A stretch of DNA of 64,000 bases from Saussurea involucrata (GCA_033807775.1 CM066313.1:65208484-65272483), one strand, 5' to 3'; positions 22,164 through 35,050 are shown, numbered from the stretch's first letter. Notes: generated by a model from the letters alone, not told the origin. A program made the numbers and translations.

Positions 22164-22838
22164 CTAATCCTCTAAGGTTCCTCCAAGACACAAGGACTCT
22201 ATAGAACTTAGGCCATAACACTCGTCTTTCTCATCTGGGTATTTCATGGAATTAAAAACATTGAAGGTGACCTTTTGGTCGGGAACTCTCATGGTCAACT
22301 CTCCTTTTTGGACATCTATGATGGTCCTACCAGTAGCTAAGAAAGGTCTTCCTAGCAAAAGAGGTGTGTCCTTGTCAGCTTCAAAGTCTAAAATAATAAA
22401 ATCCACAGGGAATATGAATTTGTCTACTTGGACCAATACATCTTCTATCTTTCCTTTAGGATATGCTATGGACCTGTCAGCTAGTTGTAAGGTAACCGTG
22501 GTAGGTCTAGCTTCTCCTATTCCAAGAGTGTTAAAAATGGACAAGGGCATAAGATTGATGCTAGCACCCAAATCACATAAAGCTTTTCCAACCTCTTTTC
22601 CTTCTATAGAACAGGGTATTGTGAAACTACCTGGGTCCTTTTGCTTAGGAGGGAGTTTGTTGGTCACAAGGGCACTACAACCTTCAGTTAAGGCTACGGT
22701 TTCATACTCAATCAGTTTCTTTTTCTTGCTTAAAATATCCTTAAGGAATTTAGCATAGGTAGGCATGCTCTCAATTGCTTCAACCAAGGGGATGTTGATA
22801 TGCAATTGTTTGAACACATCTAGAAACTTCTTGAATTG
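22164..22838 (-). pseudogene. Aspartic protease of element K
   Basis: In the same frame as gag after a nonsense codon. The catalytic motif reads D-L-G-A-S-I-N-L-M-P (about 22570), the usual Athila form of the D-S/T-G-A triad, followed by the flap region and L-L-L-G-R-P-F-L. A TAG at 22164-22166 ends it. An Asp/Glu-rich linker follows, then RT in the same frame. Confidence 0.82.
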
Positions 22839-22839
22839 T

Positions 22840-24603
22840 TACTTCTCCTTCTCATTTCTCATCCTTTGGGGATAAGGAATGTAAGGTGGAACAGGAGTGA
22901 CAACAGACTTCTTAGGATCAGAAGTGGTAGCAACAGTAGGTATGACATGTTCAGTTGTTGTTTGAGGTTTTGCAATTTTGTCAGTTGGTGTTGTAGCATG
23001 TGCTGTAGCATCAACTGCAGTGGTCTTGACTTTGTTATTATCAACAGGGGATAACACAGGCAAGTTAGACTTTTTACTCACAGTTTTAGGAGTTGGTTTA
23101 GGTCCAAGGACTGAATCAGAAGATGGAACAATGATAGAGGGTACCTTTGTAACATCTTGTCCTTTGTATGTGGCACTGACAGTCTGTGGTTCCTTTGGTA
23201 TGGTGTTCACTAAGTCTTTTCCACTCCTAAGGGACACAGCCTTTACTTGTTCCTTGACTATGTTCTTGGGAGTCTCAGTATCACTAGGTAGAGTTCCAGC
23301 AGGTCTGTTTCTCAACTCAGTAGCAATCTGGCCAATCTGAGTTTCCAAAGCCCTTAAGGCTATGTTTTGATTGTTGATTGCTGAGTTTGTGTGATTTATG
23401 AATCCTTTCAACACTGATTCCAAAGAAGCAGGTGATTCATTTTGTTGGTCTTGTCTTCCTTGGTTAGACTGTTGATTTTTTGGAAAATGGGCTGTTTTTG
23501 AAAATTAGAACTTTTATGTTCTTGTGCATCAGATGGTTGCAAACATGGACTTTTCCAAGAGAAGTTGGGATGGTTTTTCCAATTTGAGTTATAGTTGTTA
23601 GAGAACTGTCCATTTCTGTTTTGCACATAGTTTACAAATTCGGTGTTTTGATTACAATGGTCATAGGTATGAGGTCCACTACATAGTACACATTGGTCCG
23701 GCAAATCTTCAGAAGTACATGCTGCAGCAACAGTGCTGGACTGACTAGACATGTTTTTAACCATGTTGGTAAGTGCAGCAAGCTGTGCAGTAAAAGCAGT
23801 ATAAGTACCTACTTCATGAACACCTGCAGCCTTTCTAGGTACTAATGCACGTGAATCAGACCATTGACCGTTGTTACTTGCAATCTTTTCCAAAATAGCT
23901 AAGCCATCATTATAGGTGCTAAGGGTGAAGGCACCTCCTGCTGTAGCATCAAGCATTCCTTTAGAAGTGGCATTTAAACCATTGTAGAATGTCTCTAGCT
24001 GTATACAAAAGGGTATGCCATGGTGAGGGCATTTCCTTAACAGATCCTTAAACCTTTCCCACGCATCCGGAATAGCTTCATCGTCCATTTGTCTAAACAT
24101 ACTTATTTCATTTTTGGACTTGGCATTTCGTGTTGGTGGAAAATACTTTTTCAAAAACTTTTCAGCCATATCACTCCAAGTTTCAACAGAGTTAGGTTCC
24201 AAAGAATTAAACCACACTCTTGCTCTATCTCTAAGTGAAAAAGGAAATAACTTCAGCCGTAAGGCCTCATCAGTTACTCCACTGAAGTCAAAACAATCAG
24301 TGATTTCCATAAAAGTTTTAAGATGCAAATGAGGGTCCTCAGCTGGTAGGCCTGCATACTGTCCACTAGATTGTAACATATTAAACATTACGGGTTTCAG
24401 TTCAAAGTGGGCACATTCCAACTCTTACTTAACTATGCCAGCATGCAACTGATCAAGCATGGGCATAACATAGTCCATAATCCTCCCCTCTTTAGAGTTT
24501 GCAATATTGATGATGCTTTGGGGTTCAGACCTTTGATTGGGTCCATATACAGGGACTTCCATTTCAACAGTTTCAAAGATTGGCCTTTGATTGGGGTTCA
24601 GGC
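22840..24603 (-). pseudogene. gag: Gag of the Athila-type element K
   Basis: Begins within gag (R-I-M-D-Y-V-M-P near 24490) and includes A-R-V-W-F-N-S-L, the C-P-H-H-G-I-P and F-Y-N-G-L motifs, then I-G-Q-I-A and S-L-R-S-G-K-D further on. A stop near 24423 and a frameshift near 23440 break it, and a TAA at 22837-22839 separates it from the protease. A C-x2-C-x3-H-x4-C-like motif (C-V-L-C-S-G-P-H, near 23690) may be a modified knuckle. Confidence 0.8.
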
Positions 24604-24737
24604 CTTTGACTTCACCGAACATTGACAGTATGACTAAGCTATTACAAAGAATCTAAAATTTCTCTAAGTATAAAAGATGTTTTTCAAAGAATGTAAGGAG
24701 ATCAGGAGGTCATCTTCAAATCTTTGATGACCCAACA
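24604..24737 (-). repeat. Truncated C-family LTR (first about 134 bp of U3)
   Basis: On the minus strand it starts TGTTGGGTCATC right after a polypurine tract, and aligns with 18828-18950 of C's LTR as far as GGTGAAGTCAAAG. It is then replaced by K's gag. Confidence 0.75.
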
Positions 24738-26440
24738 ATCTCCCTCTATTTGATGATGACATCCATACTTAGAAAAACATGAGTAAGACGATGAATAATA
24801 CATGTTGACCCTGTTTTACTCTTTTGGGTTCTTTTTCACATAGTAATTTTTTTGTGTATATATCTGATATTTACAAATGAAGGAAATGAATGAAAGAATA
24901 AATAATAAACAATATGAATGAAATAAAATGTACTTCCATCATAGAAGAGACTGATCTACCCGATCCAAATTGGTGACAATCTTTAAGGGAGGTTTGAGTT
25001 TGAGTGAATTAGCCACAGGATGCATCTGCCAATATCTTGCATCTCTTTCTTTCTCATAGCATCTTCAGCTTCCTATTCGGTAGTCATCACCCTTTTTTCT
25101 TTGTCTTGTTTGTCTCCCCTTAGTTACATCGGCCGGACTGATCTGCTCCTCCTGAGTTGGTTCGTCGGTTCCTATATGTTTGACCAAGATTTGAGTTGGA
25201 TGTTGAATGAGTAATGAGGGTTGGTGTTGATCGAGTTGGACGCAGATATTGCTCCCCCTCAGATGGTGTTCCCCCTCATATGGTTTCTCCCCCTCAGCGT
25301 CCGACGGAGAAGAAACACCATGAAGATAGGAAACTTCGGCAAAAAAAAAATTAAAAAAAAAATATATATATATTGAAACTCATCGAAATGTGCATAATTT
25401 TTTTTGGAACTCACCGATGCATATACAAACATAATTTTTTATGTTTTGAATCTCACAGATGCATATACACCCTTTTTTTAAATCTTACCACTGCATGCAT
25501 ATACAAATCTTTTTTTTTGTTTTTGTTGCAACTCACCGATATATATTATTATTATTTTTTTGAAAACCACCGAAAAAAGAAGAATTTCAAGGTGAAGAGA
25601 AGATTGGAGTTGCATCATCCAAATTTTGATGACCCAAGAAAGATAAAGTTTGGAGGTTTTGAGGAGGAATATTTTGAAGAGAAGTAGGAGAAATATTTTG
25701 AGGAGAATGATTTGGGATGACATCTTTAGAAGAGTTTGTAGTAGGATAGTTTTGTGGAAAATGAAAGTTGGGTTGCTGACCAAGAGTGGAATTTGGTTCA
25801 GAGAGAAAAACTTGAGAAAATGACAAATAGTGAGTTGGGTCTAATGAAGTAAGTTGTGATCCTTCACCAACAGAAATCATCAACACAAGAAGAAAACCAT
25901 TTATTTTTTAAAGAGCCACCAATTTTGAGGGAACCCACCAAAATTTCGAAGGTGTTAGCTAAAAATCGGTAGGAACCGTTTTTTTTTTCACCGACATGTA
26001 AGCCACTGATTTATCGGCGGGGCCGATTAAGAAGATAGGCAAAGAGAGATCGGTGGTGCCAATGGTTTGGAATAGAGAGGGAGATCGGTGGAAGATGTTT
26101 GAGATGAGAGGATTTTTGAGATGTGATTTTTTTTGAAGGTTTTGGAGTGAGTGGGGGCTCACCGATATAGACTCACCGACGTGGGTTTCGGTGGGTAGAG
26201 CATTGGATAGGACTACTTCGGTGAGATGAGAGATATAGTTTGGTGGATGAGATGGATGGTGAGAATCATCTTCTTGATTTGGAGAAGGTATAATGGTTGA
26301 GAGGCATAAGGGAACTGAAGAAGTTTGGTTTGAAGAGGTTGTAAGAGAGCCATCACCAATGCATGAAGATATCCATCTATTTGGCTCAGAACCTGCAATC
26401 ACAAAGAATTTATTTCCTAGATACATGGTCTCTGGAATAT
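24738..26440 (-). mobile_element. Element C': second pol-less C-family copy, 3' part
   Basis: Minus strand. It begins near 26440 with a decayed gag end (AGGAAATAA stop, then TTCTTTGTGATTGCAG), moves directly into the same Ser/Pro-rich, CACCGA-rich region as C with no pol between, and ends with GAGGGGGAG tracts (25250-25295) and the tract AGAGGGAGATT before the LTR fragment. Open frames at about 26400-25960 and 25886-25590 align with C's 17,460-17,890 but are not recognisable proteins. Confidence 0.7.
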
Positions 26441-27130
26441 ATATCCCTAAAATCAACAATGGAATAGCACACACGCATACATGCCAAACCAGTATCGTTT
26501 TTAAAACAAGTAATAAAGTTGTACTAAGTACCAAGTATCGATCCCACAGAGACAAATAAAGCAAGCGGTTAATCTTAAGCCAATCTTAAAATAAGATTTC
26601 AAGAACAGAATTCGAAGGAATAACCTTTGAGTGAAGTAACATATTTGAAAATGGTTGTAAAACAGTAAAAGAAATGCAAGGGTGTAAGTTCTGACTGGAT
26701 TACAGCAACATTGTGCTTAGGTAGGTTGCCAGCATTGGTTCTCATCCTTACTACTTGAATGATCAAACCTTCTTCAAGGTTTAGATAAGCCTAGCTACTG
26801 GCAGTACCACGCATTCGGGTAACCCAACCAATGTAGGGTAGATCTCACTGATTTTCCATATAAGTCACAATTTGTAAAAATTGATATTATAACACCTCAA
26901 TGCTCTAAAGATTTACGTTGGTTTGCATTCAAGTCCAACTCAACTAAGTAGAACAACATACGTCACCTTGTCAAGAAAACTACTTAGATGAAACTTAGAT
27001 GGCTTTTTATCTCCCAACCATTACTTACACTCAAGCTAGGGAAATTAGCCTATCATCGCTAGGCCAAGCTAGAGATTCCTCCAGGTGAGGAATAAATATC
27101 GTGATCTTCTCCCAACGGATTTGTTGCGGT
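26441..27130. repeat. Unclassified repeat, possibly a gypsy LTR fragment
   Basis: No gene is visible. The stretch contains AAGTATCGATCCCACAGAGAC (26535-26555), a phrase I associate with ends of plant Ty3/gypsy LTRs, but no TG...CA pair or target duplication could be fixed. It separates C' from G, and G's third gene stops at its edge. Confidence 0.35.
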
Positions 27131-27206
27131 TGAGGAGGAGGAAGATCAGAAGCTTTCGGTTGCTGAGGAGATGTCGGAATATCGGCAGTTGTAGTCTCGG
27201 GTCTTG

Positions 27207-30091
27207 TTAAGTTCCAGCGGGTTGAGCAGAGTGAACGGGGGTATTGTACAAATTATGGAGCAGAAACTGGTCGTAGTCTACGTTATCATCTTCATCAGTA
27301 GGGAAGACCAAATTAACCTGGAGGTTTGCGGCACTGACGGCTTTTTCATAACATGCATCTTTGGTTTCCGGGTTGGTCTCGCAGTCTGGATCAATCAAAT
27401 CCAGTATCGGGCTAACTGATGTGTCGTTTGTGACCAATTCCTGTGTTGTTCCCTAAGGCTTTTCAACCATCGGGTCTTCATCATCGGAGATGTCCATATC
27501 TATGACCATCTCGGCTAAAGGTAACTCGGCTTCGGGTGCATCTTCGGTTGTAGTAGCTGCAGTTGGGGGTTCTTGATGAACCACTGTTGTAGTTTCAGTG
27601 AGGATTAGGACGGTCTCGGTTGGTCTTTGTCTTTTCTCCCCCTCACGATGATAAGGATCATCCTGATCATCGTGCTTACGCTTCAGACCGCCTGCTTGAC
27701 TCTTGCAGGTATCTTCGAGTGAACGGACTCTCTCGGACAGCGTTGTGAGCGCTTGTTTGAAGTCCTTAAAAGTCGAGTCAAGGTTATCCAATCGAGATGT
27801 AATAGATGACGAAGGAGCAGTGACCTGTGATTTCAGAACGGAAAGCAGGTCTGCTTCGGTTGAGGCATCAGTTTCGGATTGTTGGATCAGTTGGGCGAGA
27901 AGCATCGTCTTTAGGGTGTCCACCGAATATGTAGGCTGAACTGGAGCCGGTGGAGGTGTAGGTGCGGTTTCAGCTTCGATGACCTTCTCTTAACCTTTGA
28001 TTAAGCTCTTAATTTTGACGAGCTCGGCGGCGATATGCTGCTCCATTGCCTCGCGGACAGCCTTGAGGGTGCTGTCCAGGGACCCTTAAGACACAAAGTC
28101 GGGAAATTTAACTCCGGGATCACTTAGGTTACCCGTTGAAGCATCTACCGCAGAGGCAGAGCCACCTACGTTCACGGTTGGCGCAGGGATAGCCGTGGTA
28201 GGATTTCCTTCTGATCCTTGGATTCCACTTAAAGGTAGAGATCATACGGAAGTTCCGATCGGGTCACGAAGCGCCTCGATTTATTGTTCTGCATCCTGTG
28301 TCCTAGCCGGAGAATGTATAAAATCAAGTGGCGCTAGACTCAATTGTGCACTGAAAGAAGTCGAGACCGGGGGCATCTGGTCTCTTATTTCAACACCAGA
28401 ACTCTCCGAGTGAGAGACCGGTGGAAGTTGTGCTTGATCCCCGTGAGAAACTGAAACATCCGTCTTTTGAGAGACGGATGAGTGGATAAGGAGGTTGTGC
28501 AATTGCTCCGCTGGGTCCACGGAGGCTTCTTCAATACCCCGTCCCAACGTATGAGACGGGGATAGCAGATGTGGCTACCCGGATATCACTCGGTTGGGGT
28601 TGCTCAGGAGCCTCTTTATCTTTACGGCTCAATCTTTACTGGTTCGCTTTCGAACGCAGTTCCCTCCTTCTCACATGTTCTAACTCATCACCTAAGACTC
28701 CCTCGGGTCTCCTTGTATCTCCCATAGCAGGTTGAGAAGTAGTGGTAGGTGAGTCAAGTGGGATTCCTTCGGTAAAGTCCGGGTTCGGTCCGATACCGTG
28801 AGGTATTAACTTCAGGCGAATGTTCCGGTCCGTATCGGATTCCGTGGAGTCAGATTCCACGTTTCCCACATGTCGAGAGGGTGAAGGCGGGTCAGATATG
28901 TATGGTTCGGAATCATGGTGAAGCATCGGTCGTGAGGACGATTTTCCGGCTTTGCCTGTCGGTCGGGTGATAGGGATTAAGGGTTGCCTAGTACTGGGAC
29001 GCGTTTCCACTGCACCTCTCACTCCGGTTCCCCTCCCACGAATTCTCAACACACCCCGCTCGGGAGCCCCAGCTGCCCGGGCCCTTCCTCCTCTTGTCCT
29101 AGGACCCTCACGTCCCTCGGGTGTAAGTCCCTGGGCAGGTCCCTCCGGCGCTGGCTGGACCATGGGATTTCCTAACTCTTGCCTATAAGCTACCACACTC
29201 GGTGCAGTTGGATCCACGTGAGCCAGTAGGGCTTCAGGTATGGGCATGGCTATGGCGTTGGACGGGTTACGAATCACCATGTATTGCAAGTTGTGAGGAG
29301 GACATACCGGATGGTTAAGACGTCGCGGTATTGTTGGATTCACGTCCATGTGTTGTCTTATCGCCAGTGAGAGGAAGCGAGGATAAGATAGGAACTTCTT
29401 CTGCTTTGTTCCACCTATTTGTCGAATGGCCTGCACCAGTTTACGCCAGATGATCATGGCGAAGTCGACATGCCAGTTGTAGCATACGGCATGGAACAGG
29501 CGCAAGAAATTGGCGGTGCACTGATCGATGCCCTTCCATCTGGATGATAGACACCTGTTCAGTATGGTGAACAGCGTGTACCAGATGGGCGCCAGATATT
29601 TACGGTTGAAGGCTGAAGGTCGATCGATACCGCGGTTGTATCCTAGAGCACGTACTTGATCACAGAGAGTTCTATCGTTGACCGCGGGGTTGTAGCCTTG
29701 GTGTCCGCCGGCATTTGCTTCTGGTAGGTATAGGAGGCGACGAAACAAATCAGGTGTGAGCGTCAAAGGTTGGTTGTCGATCTGCGCCGTGATTGTTTGA
29801 GAATTCGCAGCAGTGATGACTTGAGCGTTAAGCCATACTTGAAAAACATAGAGTAATGGAACGTCGGCTGTGGCATTGAGGGCCTCACGGAGAAGGTGAC
29901 CAAGTAGGATGTCCACGACCACACGGTGTTGTGGTTGTGGTCGGAACTCAGCAGCGTCCAAATGGTGGTTGTTGGCTTCTATCTCAGTGCCATGGTCAGG
30001 GGCGACATAAAGCATTATCAGCTTCTGCATCGATAAATTCCTCTTGGGGAATTTTCTCTTCGGGGTATTGTTGCTGCTGTTGATCCGCCAT
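27207..30091 (-). pseudogene. Env-like third gene of element G
   Basis: ATG at 30091 (M-A-D-Q-Q-Q-Q-Q) in good context. A frameshift near 30010 moves into a frame open to 28636, with P-L-L-Y-V-F-Q-V-W-L-N-A, L-F-R-R-L-L-Y-L-P-E and F-L-R-L-F-H-A-V-C, the same domain style as exon 1 of B and E. The downstream part, broken by stops, holds a Leu/Ser coiled-coil-like segment, a basic L-K-R-K-H, an E-G-E-K written by a polypurine tract (27637) and the acidic D-I-S-D-D-E-D. That order matches exons 1-2 of the other copies. Intron edges are not clear here, and no exon 3 equivalent was recognised. Confidence 0.65.
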
Positions 30092-31584
30092 GGAATATCT
30101 GTAAAAGACCCAAAGTTAGAGAACAGGACGGATAAACAAATTTCTGGCACGTACCTTTGCAGTAAGGGCTCATTCTGTGACAGAATGAGGTCTGGCAGTG
30201 AGAATATAGGTATAAGACACACAAAACAGGGGTGTCCGGACAAAACAGAGGTGTCCGGACAAAGGTATCCGGATAGCACAATTTACCGGATGGGAGGAAT
30301 GTTCTCGGACAAGATGAACAACCCGGACAAAAGGGTTTCCGGATGACAAGAGGATTCCGGACAAATGGGAGTCCAGACACATCAAAAATCCAGTAGCGGA
30401 ACTTACCGAAAACCCTAAGGTTTCCGGACAACTAGGTTTCCGGAGGTTGAAAGTGTTCGGTCAAAATAACTATTGTTTGAACGTTTCCGGATAAAACATC
30501 TTACATATGGCAGTTTCTGGACAAGATGAATGTTTCTGGACGATATTTAAAATCATCAATCAAGTAAAATAGAGACCCAAACATGTGTGAAAGCATATAC
30601 GGAGTATCGACATAAGCAGATAACCACACAGAGTAGTCTAAATCTAACTATACGACAATGACAGAACCCTAAGTGGAATGAACATGGAAATGGGTTGCGG
30701 ATGTGACAAATCGACCAAATCCGTGGTCGATTTGAGTGAAGGAGTGCGAGAAATTCTTCTAATGATGATCGAACTATGGATTAGAAGAGCATACCTTATT
30801 TGGAGCGATAAAACGAGCAAGATTCGAGGATGTCGAGTGAACCCGAACGAGAGAGAGGGAGTGCGAGAGGGTTTAAGGCTTTGGAGGGGTTTTCCGGATA
30901 AGTGAAGGGAAAGAACCCGGATGCCTTTTAAGCATACCAAAGGACCCGGATGGTGGTCCCGGATATCCATCCGGTTAGATGGGTGTCCGGATACTTTGGT
31001 ATTCCAAAAAAAATTCGTTTTTCAAAAACAATGAAACCCTTAGGATGATGTCTGAATGTTCTCTCGCTCCCCCTCAAACTGAGCATGGGGATTACTTTGC
31101 TCCCCCTTGAATAGTGCAATGGAGAGGCCGACACACAAAAACCTTTGGACATTTAAAGAAAAAACACTGTGTCGCTACCCCTCAAATAATGACCATAAAG
31201 TGAAATCCACATGGGAGTAGCCACACACAAAAAAATCTTTTCACCAGATTAAGAAAAATTGTGTGTGACGCTCCCCCTCAACAGTAGAGTAGACTTACCT
31301 GATACCGGTTCATGCTCCCTATGAACACATGAACACTCGTGAAAGCACAAATATAGATATATAGAATTAGACGACAATATGAAAGAAAAAGAAACACACG
31401 TAGAAAGAAAAGAAACAAACGAAATCTACCTAATAAAGAAAGAGACTTAATTTAACGGTGTAACTGAAACAAGTAGAATACAAGTGCGAGAAAGTGTATG
31501 CTCAATCATCAGGAGTGTAAACACCGGATGATGAGTAGACAGTACTCGTAGATGTATGGAACTTGTGACGGGCACACAATCGGA
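30092..31584 (-). repeat. Pol-env spacer of G with TCCGGA-type motifs
   Basis: No gene. CCGGA occurs about ten times between 30230 and 30500 and about five more times between 30890 and 31000, mostly as TCCGGA. Nearer to pol, inverted GCTCCCCCTC tracts (about 31065, 31100, 31270) are reverse-strand polypurine tracts. Confidence 0.7.
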
Positions 31585-34500
31585 TTAAGTTTTCAGGTTT
31601 AGCATACCTAACTTGGACACAAGAGTATTAAAACGTTTTTCGTCCAAGGGTTTTGTAAAAAGGTCTGCTAACTGATGCTCAGTACTTACAAAGTAGAGTT
31701 CGACTATACCTCTTCCAACGTGATCCTTAATGAAGTGATACTGAACGTCGGCGTGCTTTGTCTTAGTGTGCTGGACCGGGTTGCTTTAAATTGCAATGGC
31801 GCTCTTCGAGTCGCAGTAAATGGGTACATTGACATACGTAAAGCCGTAGTCTTTGAGTTGCGTCCACATCCAGATTACTTGAGAACAACAGCTCGCGGCG
31901 GCCACGTACTCCGCCTCGGCAGTCGACATAGAAACGCATTGCTGCTTCTTGGATGCCCAGCTCACCAGAGTATCTCCCAAAAACTGCATATGTCCCGATG
32001 TGCTCTTCTGGTCCATCATACTGCCCGCGTGGTCCGCATCAGAATAAGCGGATAGCTCAAAACCTGTCTCTTTCGAGTACCACAAGCCAAGATCAGCAGT
32101 ACCACGTAAATAGCAAAAAATTCGTTTTACAGCAGTTAAGTGAGACTCTTTTGGTTTTGATTGAAATCGGGCACATAGAAAAGTGGAAAACATGATATCC
32201 GGCCTACTCGCAGTAAGATACATCAAAGAACCGATCATTCCCCGATACAGTTTAGTGTTCACATCCGTTCCGTTAAGATCGGCGTGAAGCTTTGTACCAG
32301 GTGCCATGGGAGTTTTCATGGGTGAGGACTGTTCCATCTGGAATTTCCTAAGAATATCCCGGATGAACTTAGCCTGGTTTATGAATATCCCGGTCGACAG
32401 TTGTTTAACTTGAAGACCAAGGAAAAAATTCATCTCACAAAGCATACTCATTTTGAAAAATTCACCCATTAAGTTGGCAAAGTTCTTAGCATATTGGGGA
32501 TTAGTAGAGCCGAAGATTATGTCATCTACATATACTTAAACGAGAACTATGTGACCTTTTTCGTTTTTGATAAACAAAGTAGAATCGATTTTACCTCGTG
32601 TGAATTTAGATTTTATCAAAAACTCGGACAAGGTGTTGTACCAGGCTCGCGGAGCTTGCTTTAGACCGTAAAGCGCCTTGTCTAGAACGTAGACATGATC
32701 AGGCTTTGAATCGTCCATGAATCCTTCAGGTTGCGACACGTACACCTCTTCCTTGATTTTGCCGTAGAGGAATGCAGTCTTCACATCCATTTGGAAGACC
32801 GTGAAGTTCTTGTGCGCGACGTATGCAAGGAACATACGTATGGCTTCGATTCGTGCAACTGGAGCGTAGGTCTCATAATAATCAACCCCTTCTTCTTAAC
32901 GGTACCCCTTGGCCACAAGACGTGCCTTGTTGCGTACGACGATGCCGTCTTTGTCCTTCTTAATCTTGAAGATCCACTTGGTGCCGATCACCGTCTTGTG
33001 GGTTGGACATGGGACCAGTCGCCATACCTTTAGAGCCTCGAATTGGTTGAGCTCCTATTGCATGGCTATGATCCAGTCCGGATCTTCGAGTGCTTCACGT
33101 ACGTTCATCGGCTCGATGTTGCTTAAGAAGCCGGAGAAGAGACAAAAGTTGGCAGAAGCGCCTCGCGTTTGAACAGGAGTGGAGGGAGCACCGATGATTT
33201 GGTGTAGGGGATGAGCTCTCGTCCACTTGGTGGTGTGTGGAAGCGGCTGTTGAGTAGAGTGAGACGTGTCCGGATCCACATAATCACCAGAGGGTAGGTC
33301 TTGAACTGCTTCATGTGTAGCAGGTTGGTTTCTCGGAGGAGATGGGGGAGGATTCGCCGATGGTTGAACAACTTCTGGTTCCGAGGAGTTCAGAGGTTGA
33401 TCGTCAATTGTAGCGGAAGACGAATCATTAGGAGCGATTTCTGGGTTTATAACAGGTTCCTCCGGGGGGACAGTAGTATCAGTTGAAGTCGATGATGACG
33501 GTTGAGCTGTCTCCACAGTCATAGACGACGTGCTTGTAGAAGGCGGCGGACCGGATAGATTCGCCGAAACCTCAATACAAGCAGCTTCAAGTCTAGGTTG
33601 TGCTGAGACAGGAGGAGTAGGAGTATTAAATATGTCATCATAAAAATACTTACACAGTAAATCTAAATCAGAAGAGTCAGCATTCGATGAAGATGCATGA
33701 TTCTGATTTACTGTCGCTTGTGCAGATCCCGACTTTGGAGGATCGGAAGCTAGCACGCCAGTTAAATCGGGTTCTGAACTGTTGTGTTCAGAAGCCAAAT
33801 CTGCGGCTTCGTCGAATGTCACATTTACACTTTCAATAACGGTTTTAGTCCGTTTGTTGAAAATGCGATACGCCTTAGCCTGCATGGAGTATTCGATGAA
33901 AACTCCTTCGTCTGCCTTTGGGCTGAATTTGCCGAGATCTTCCTTGTCGTTTAAGACGTAGCACGTGCATCCGAATTCATGGAAATACTTGATGTTCGGA
34001 ATGCGTTTGTTGATGATCTCGTACGGCGTCTTGTTGAACCACTTGTTGATGATGGAGCGGTTTTGCGTGTAACAAGCCGTTGACACCGCTTCGGCCCATA
34101 GAAATAGCGGCAGTTTGGATTGGGAAAGCATGTTACGAGCCACTTCAACGAGAGTACGGTTGCGCTTTTCTCCCATTCCGTTTTGCTGAGGAGTGCGTGC
34201 GGCCGAGAAGGTTTGCGAAATACCGACAGACGCCAGATAATCGTTCACCATTTTATTCTTGAATTCCGTCCCGTTGTCGGTCTTGATGGTCTGAACTGCG
34301 CGTTGAAGATTCAGCTGGATGGTCTTCAAATGGTTGATGATCAGCTCCGGAGTTTCGTCTTTCGAGCGAAGGAACTTGACCCAAGTATAGCGCGAGAAGT
34401 CATCCACCATCACCAGGACGTATTTGCGCTTGTTGATGCTTTGAACACGCATCGATCCACACAAATCCATATGGATAAGCTCGAGGGACCGGGACGTGCT

Positions 34501-35045
34501 CGGAGCTGCCTTCGGCTGATGTGACGCCCGGTTCATCTTTCCCATCTCACATGCCCCGCAGAGACTATCCTTCATGAATTGAAGATCGGGCATGCCTTTC
34601 ACTTGTCCGCCCAGCACCAGTTTGTTGATACTTTTGAAGTTGATGTGCGAAAGACGACGATGCCAAATCCATGCTTGTTCGGTATTGGCCTTTGACATCT
34701 GGCAGACAGGTTTATCGGACTTCAGGGTTGCGAGGTCGATGGTGTATAGGTTGGTCTTGCGCTTTCCAACCAGTAGCTCCTCTCCGTCGTCATTGAGGAT
34801 TCTACACCGTTTGGCTTTAAATCGGACCTCGAGATCTTTGTCGCAGAATTGGCCGATACTGAAAAGATTGTGTCCCAATCCCGCGACGTGTGATACCTTC
34901 CTTATTGTGATCTTGTCTTGTGGTCGTTCCTAAATCTCAAGTCTCCACCATATTCTTCTTTGTAGTTCGTGAGAAGCTCCCTCCTTCTGGTCATGTGCTT
35001 GGATCATCCAGAGTCTAAGTACCACACATGACCGTGCTGCAAAAA
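31585..35045 (-). pseudogene. pol: Pol of element G (protease, integrase, RT, RNase H)
   Basis: From a CTGTTTTTGCAG acceptor-like string: protease W-Y-L-D-S-G (about 35010) with the next Cys codon a stop; pre-integrase W-H-R-R-L-S-H; integrase with M-D-L-C-G, T-D-N-G-T-E-F and the third acidic residue in M-G-E-K-R-N-R-T (usual form has A-E); a long Ser/Pro linker; RT with M-D-V-K-T-A-F-L, G-L-K-Q-A-P-R-A-W and V-Y-V-D-D; RNase H with S-D-A-D-H-A-G and A-E-A-E-Y-V-A. The end G-M-L-N-L-K-T is at 31585. From 34878 to the end all segments share one frame with stops at 33055, about 32899, 32536 and 31786. Confidence 0.87.
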
Positions 35046-35050
35046 CAGGT

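Larger units (their letters stand above)
19950..24603 (-). mobile_element. Element K: Athila-type Ty3/gypsy internal fragment
   Basis: On the minus strand: gag, protease, RT, RNase H and the start of integrase, in the order typical of Ty3/gypsy and unlike copia, where integrase precedes RT. Both ends are cut: gag lacks its beginning at 24603, where a C-family LTR fragment abuts, and integrase is cut at 19950 by C's 3' LTR. No gypsy LTR is visible at either end. The protease motif D-L-G-A-S-I-N-L-M-P and the gag motif C-P-H-H-G-I-P are typical of the Athila lineage. Confidence 0.85.

Noticed and set aside
25959..26564. 201-codon frame in C'
   Set aside because: It runs across the junction between the unclassified repeat and C', so its N-terminus is chance. 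Only the Ser/Pro-rich part aligns with C, where it has stops.
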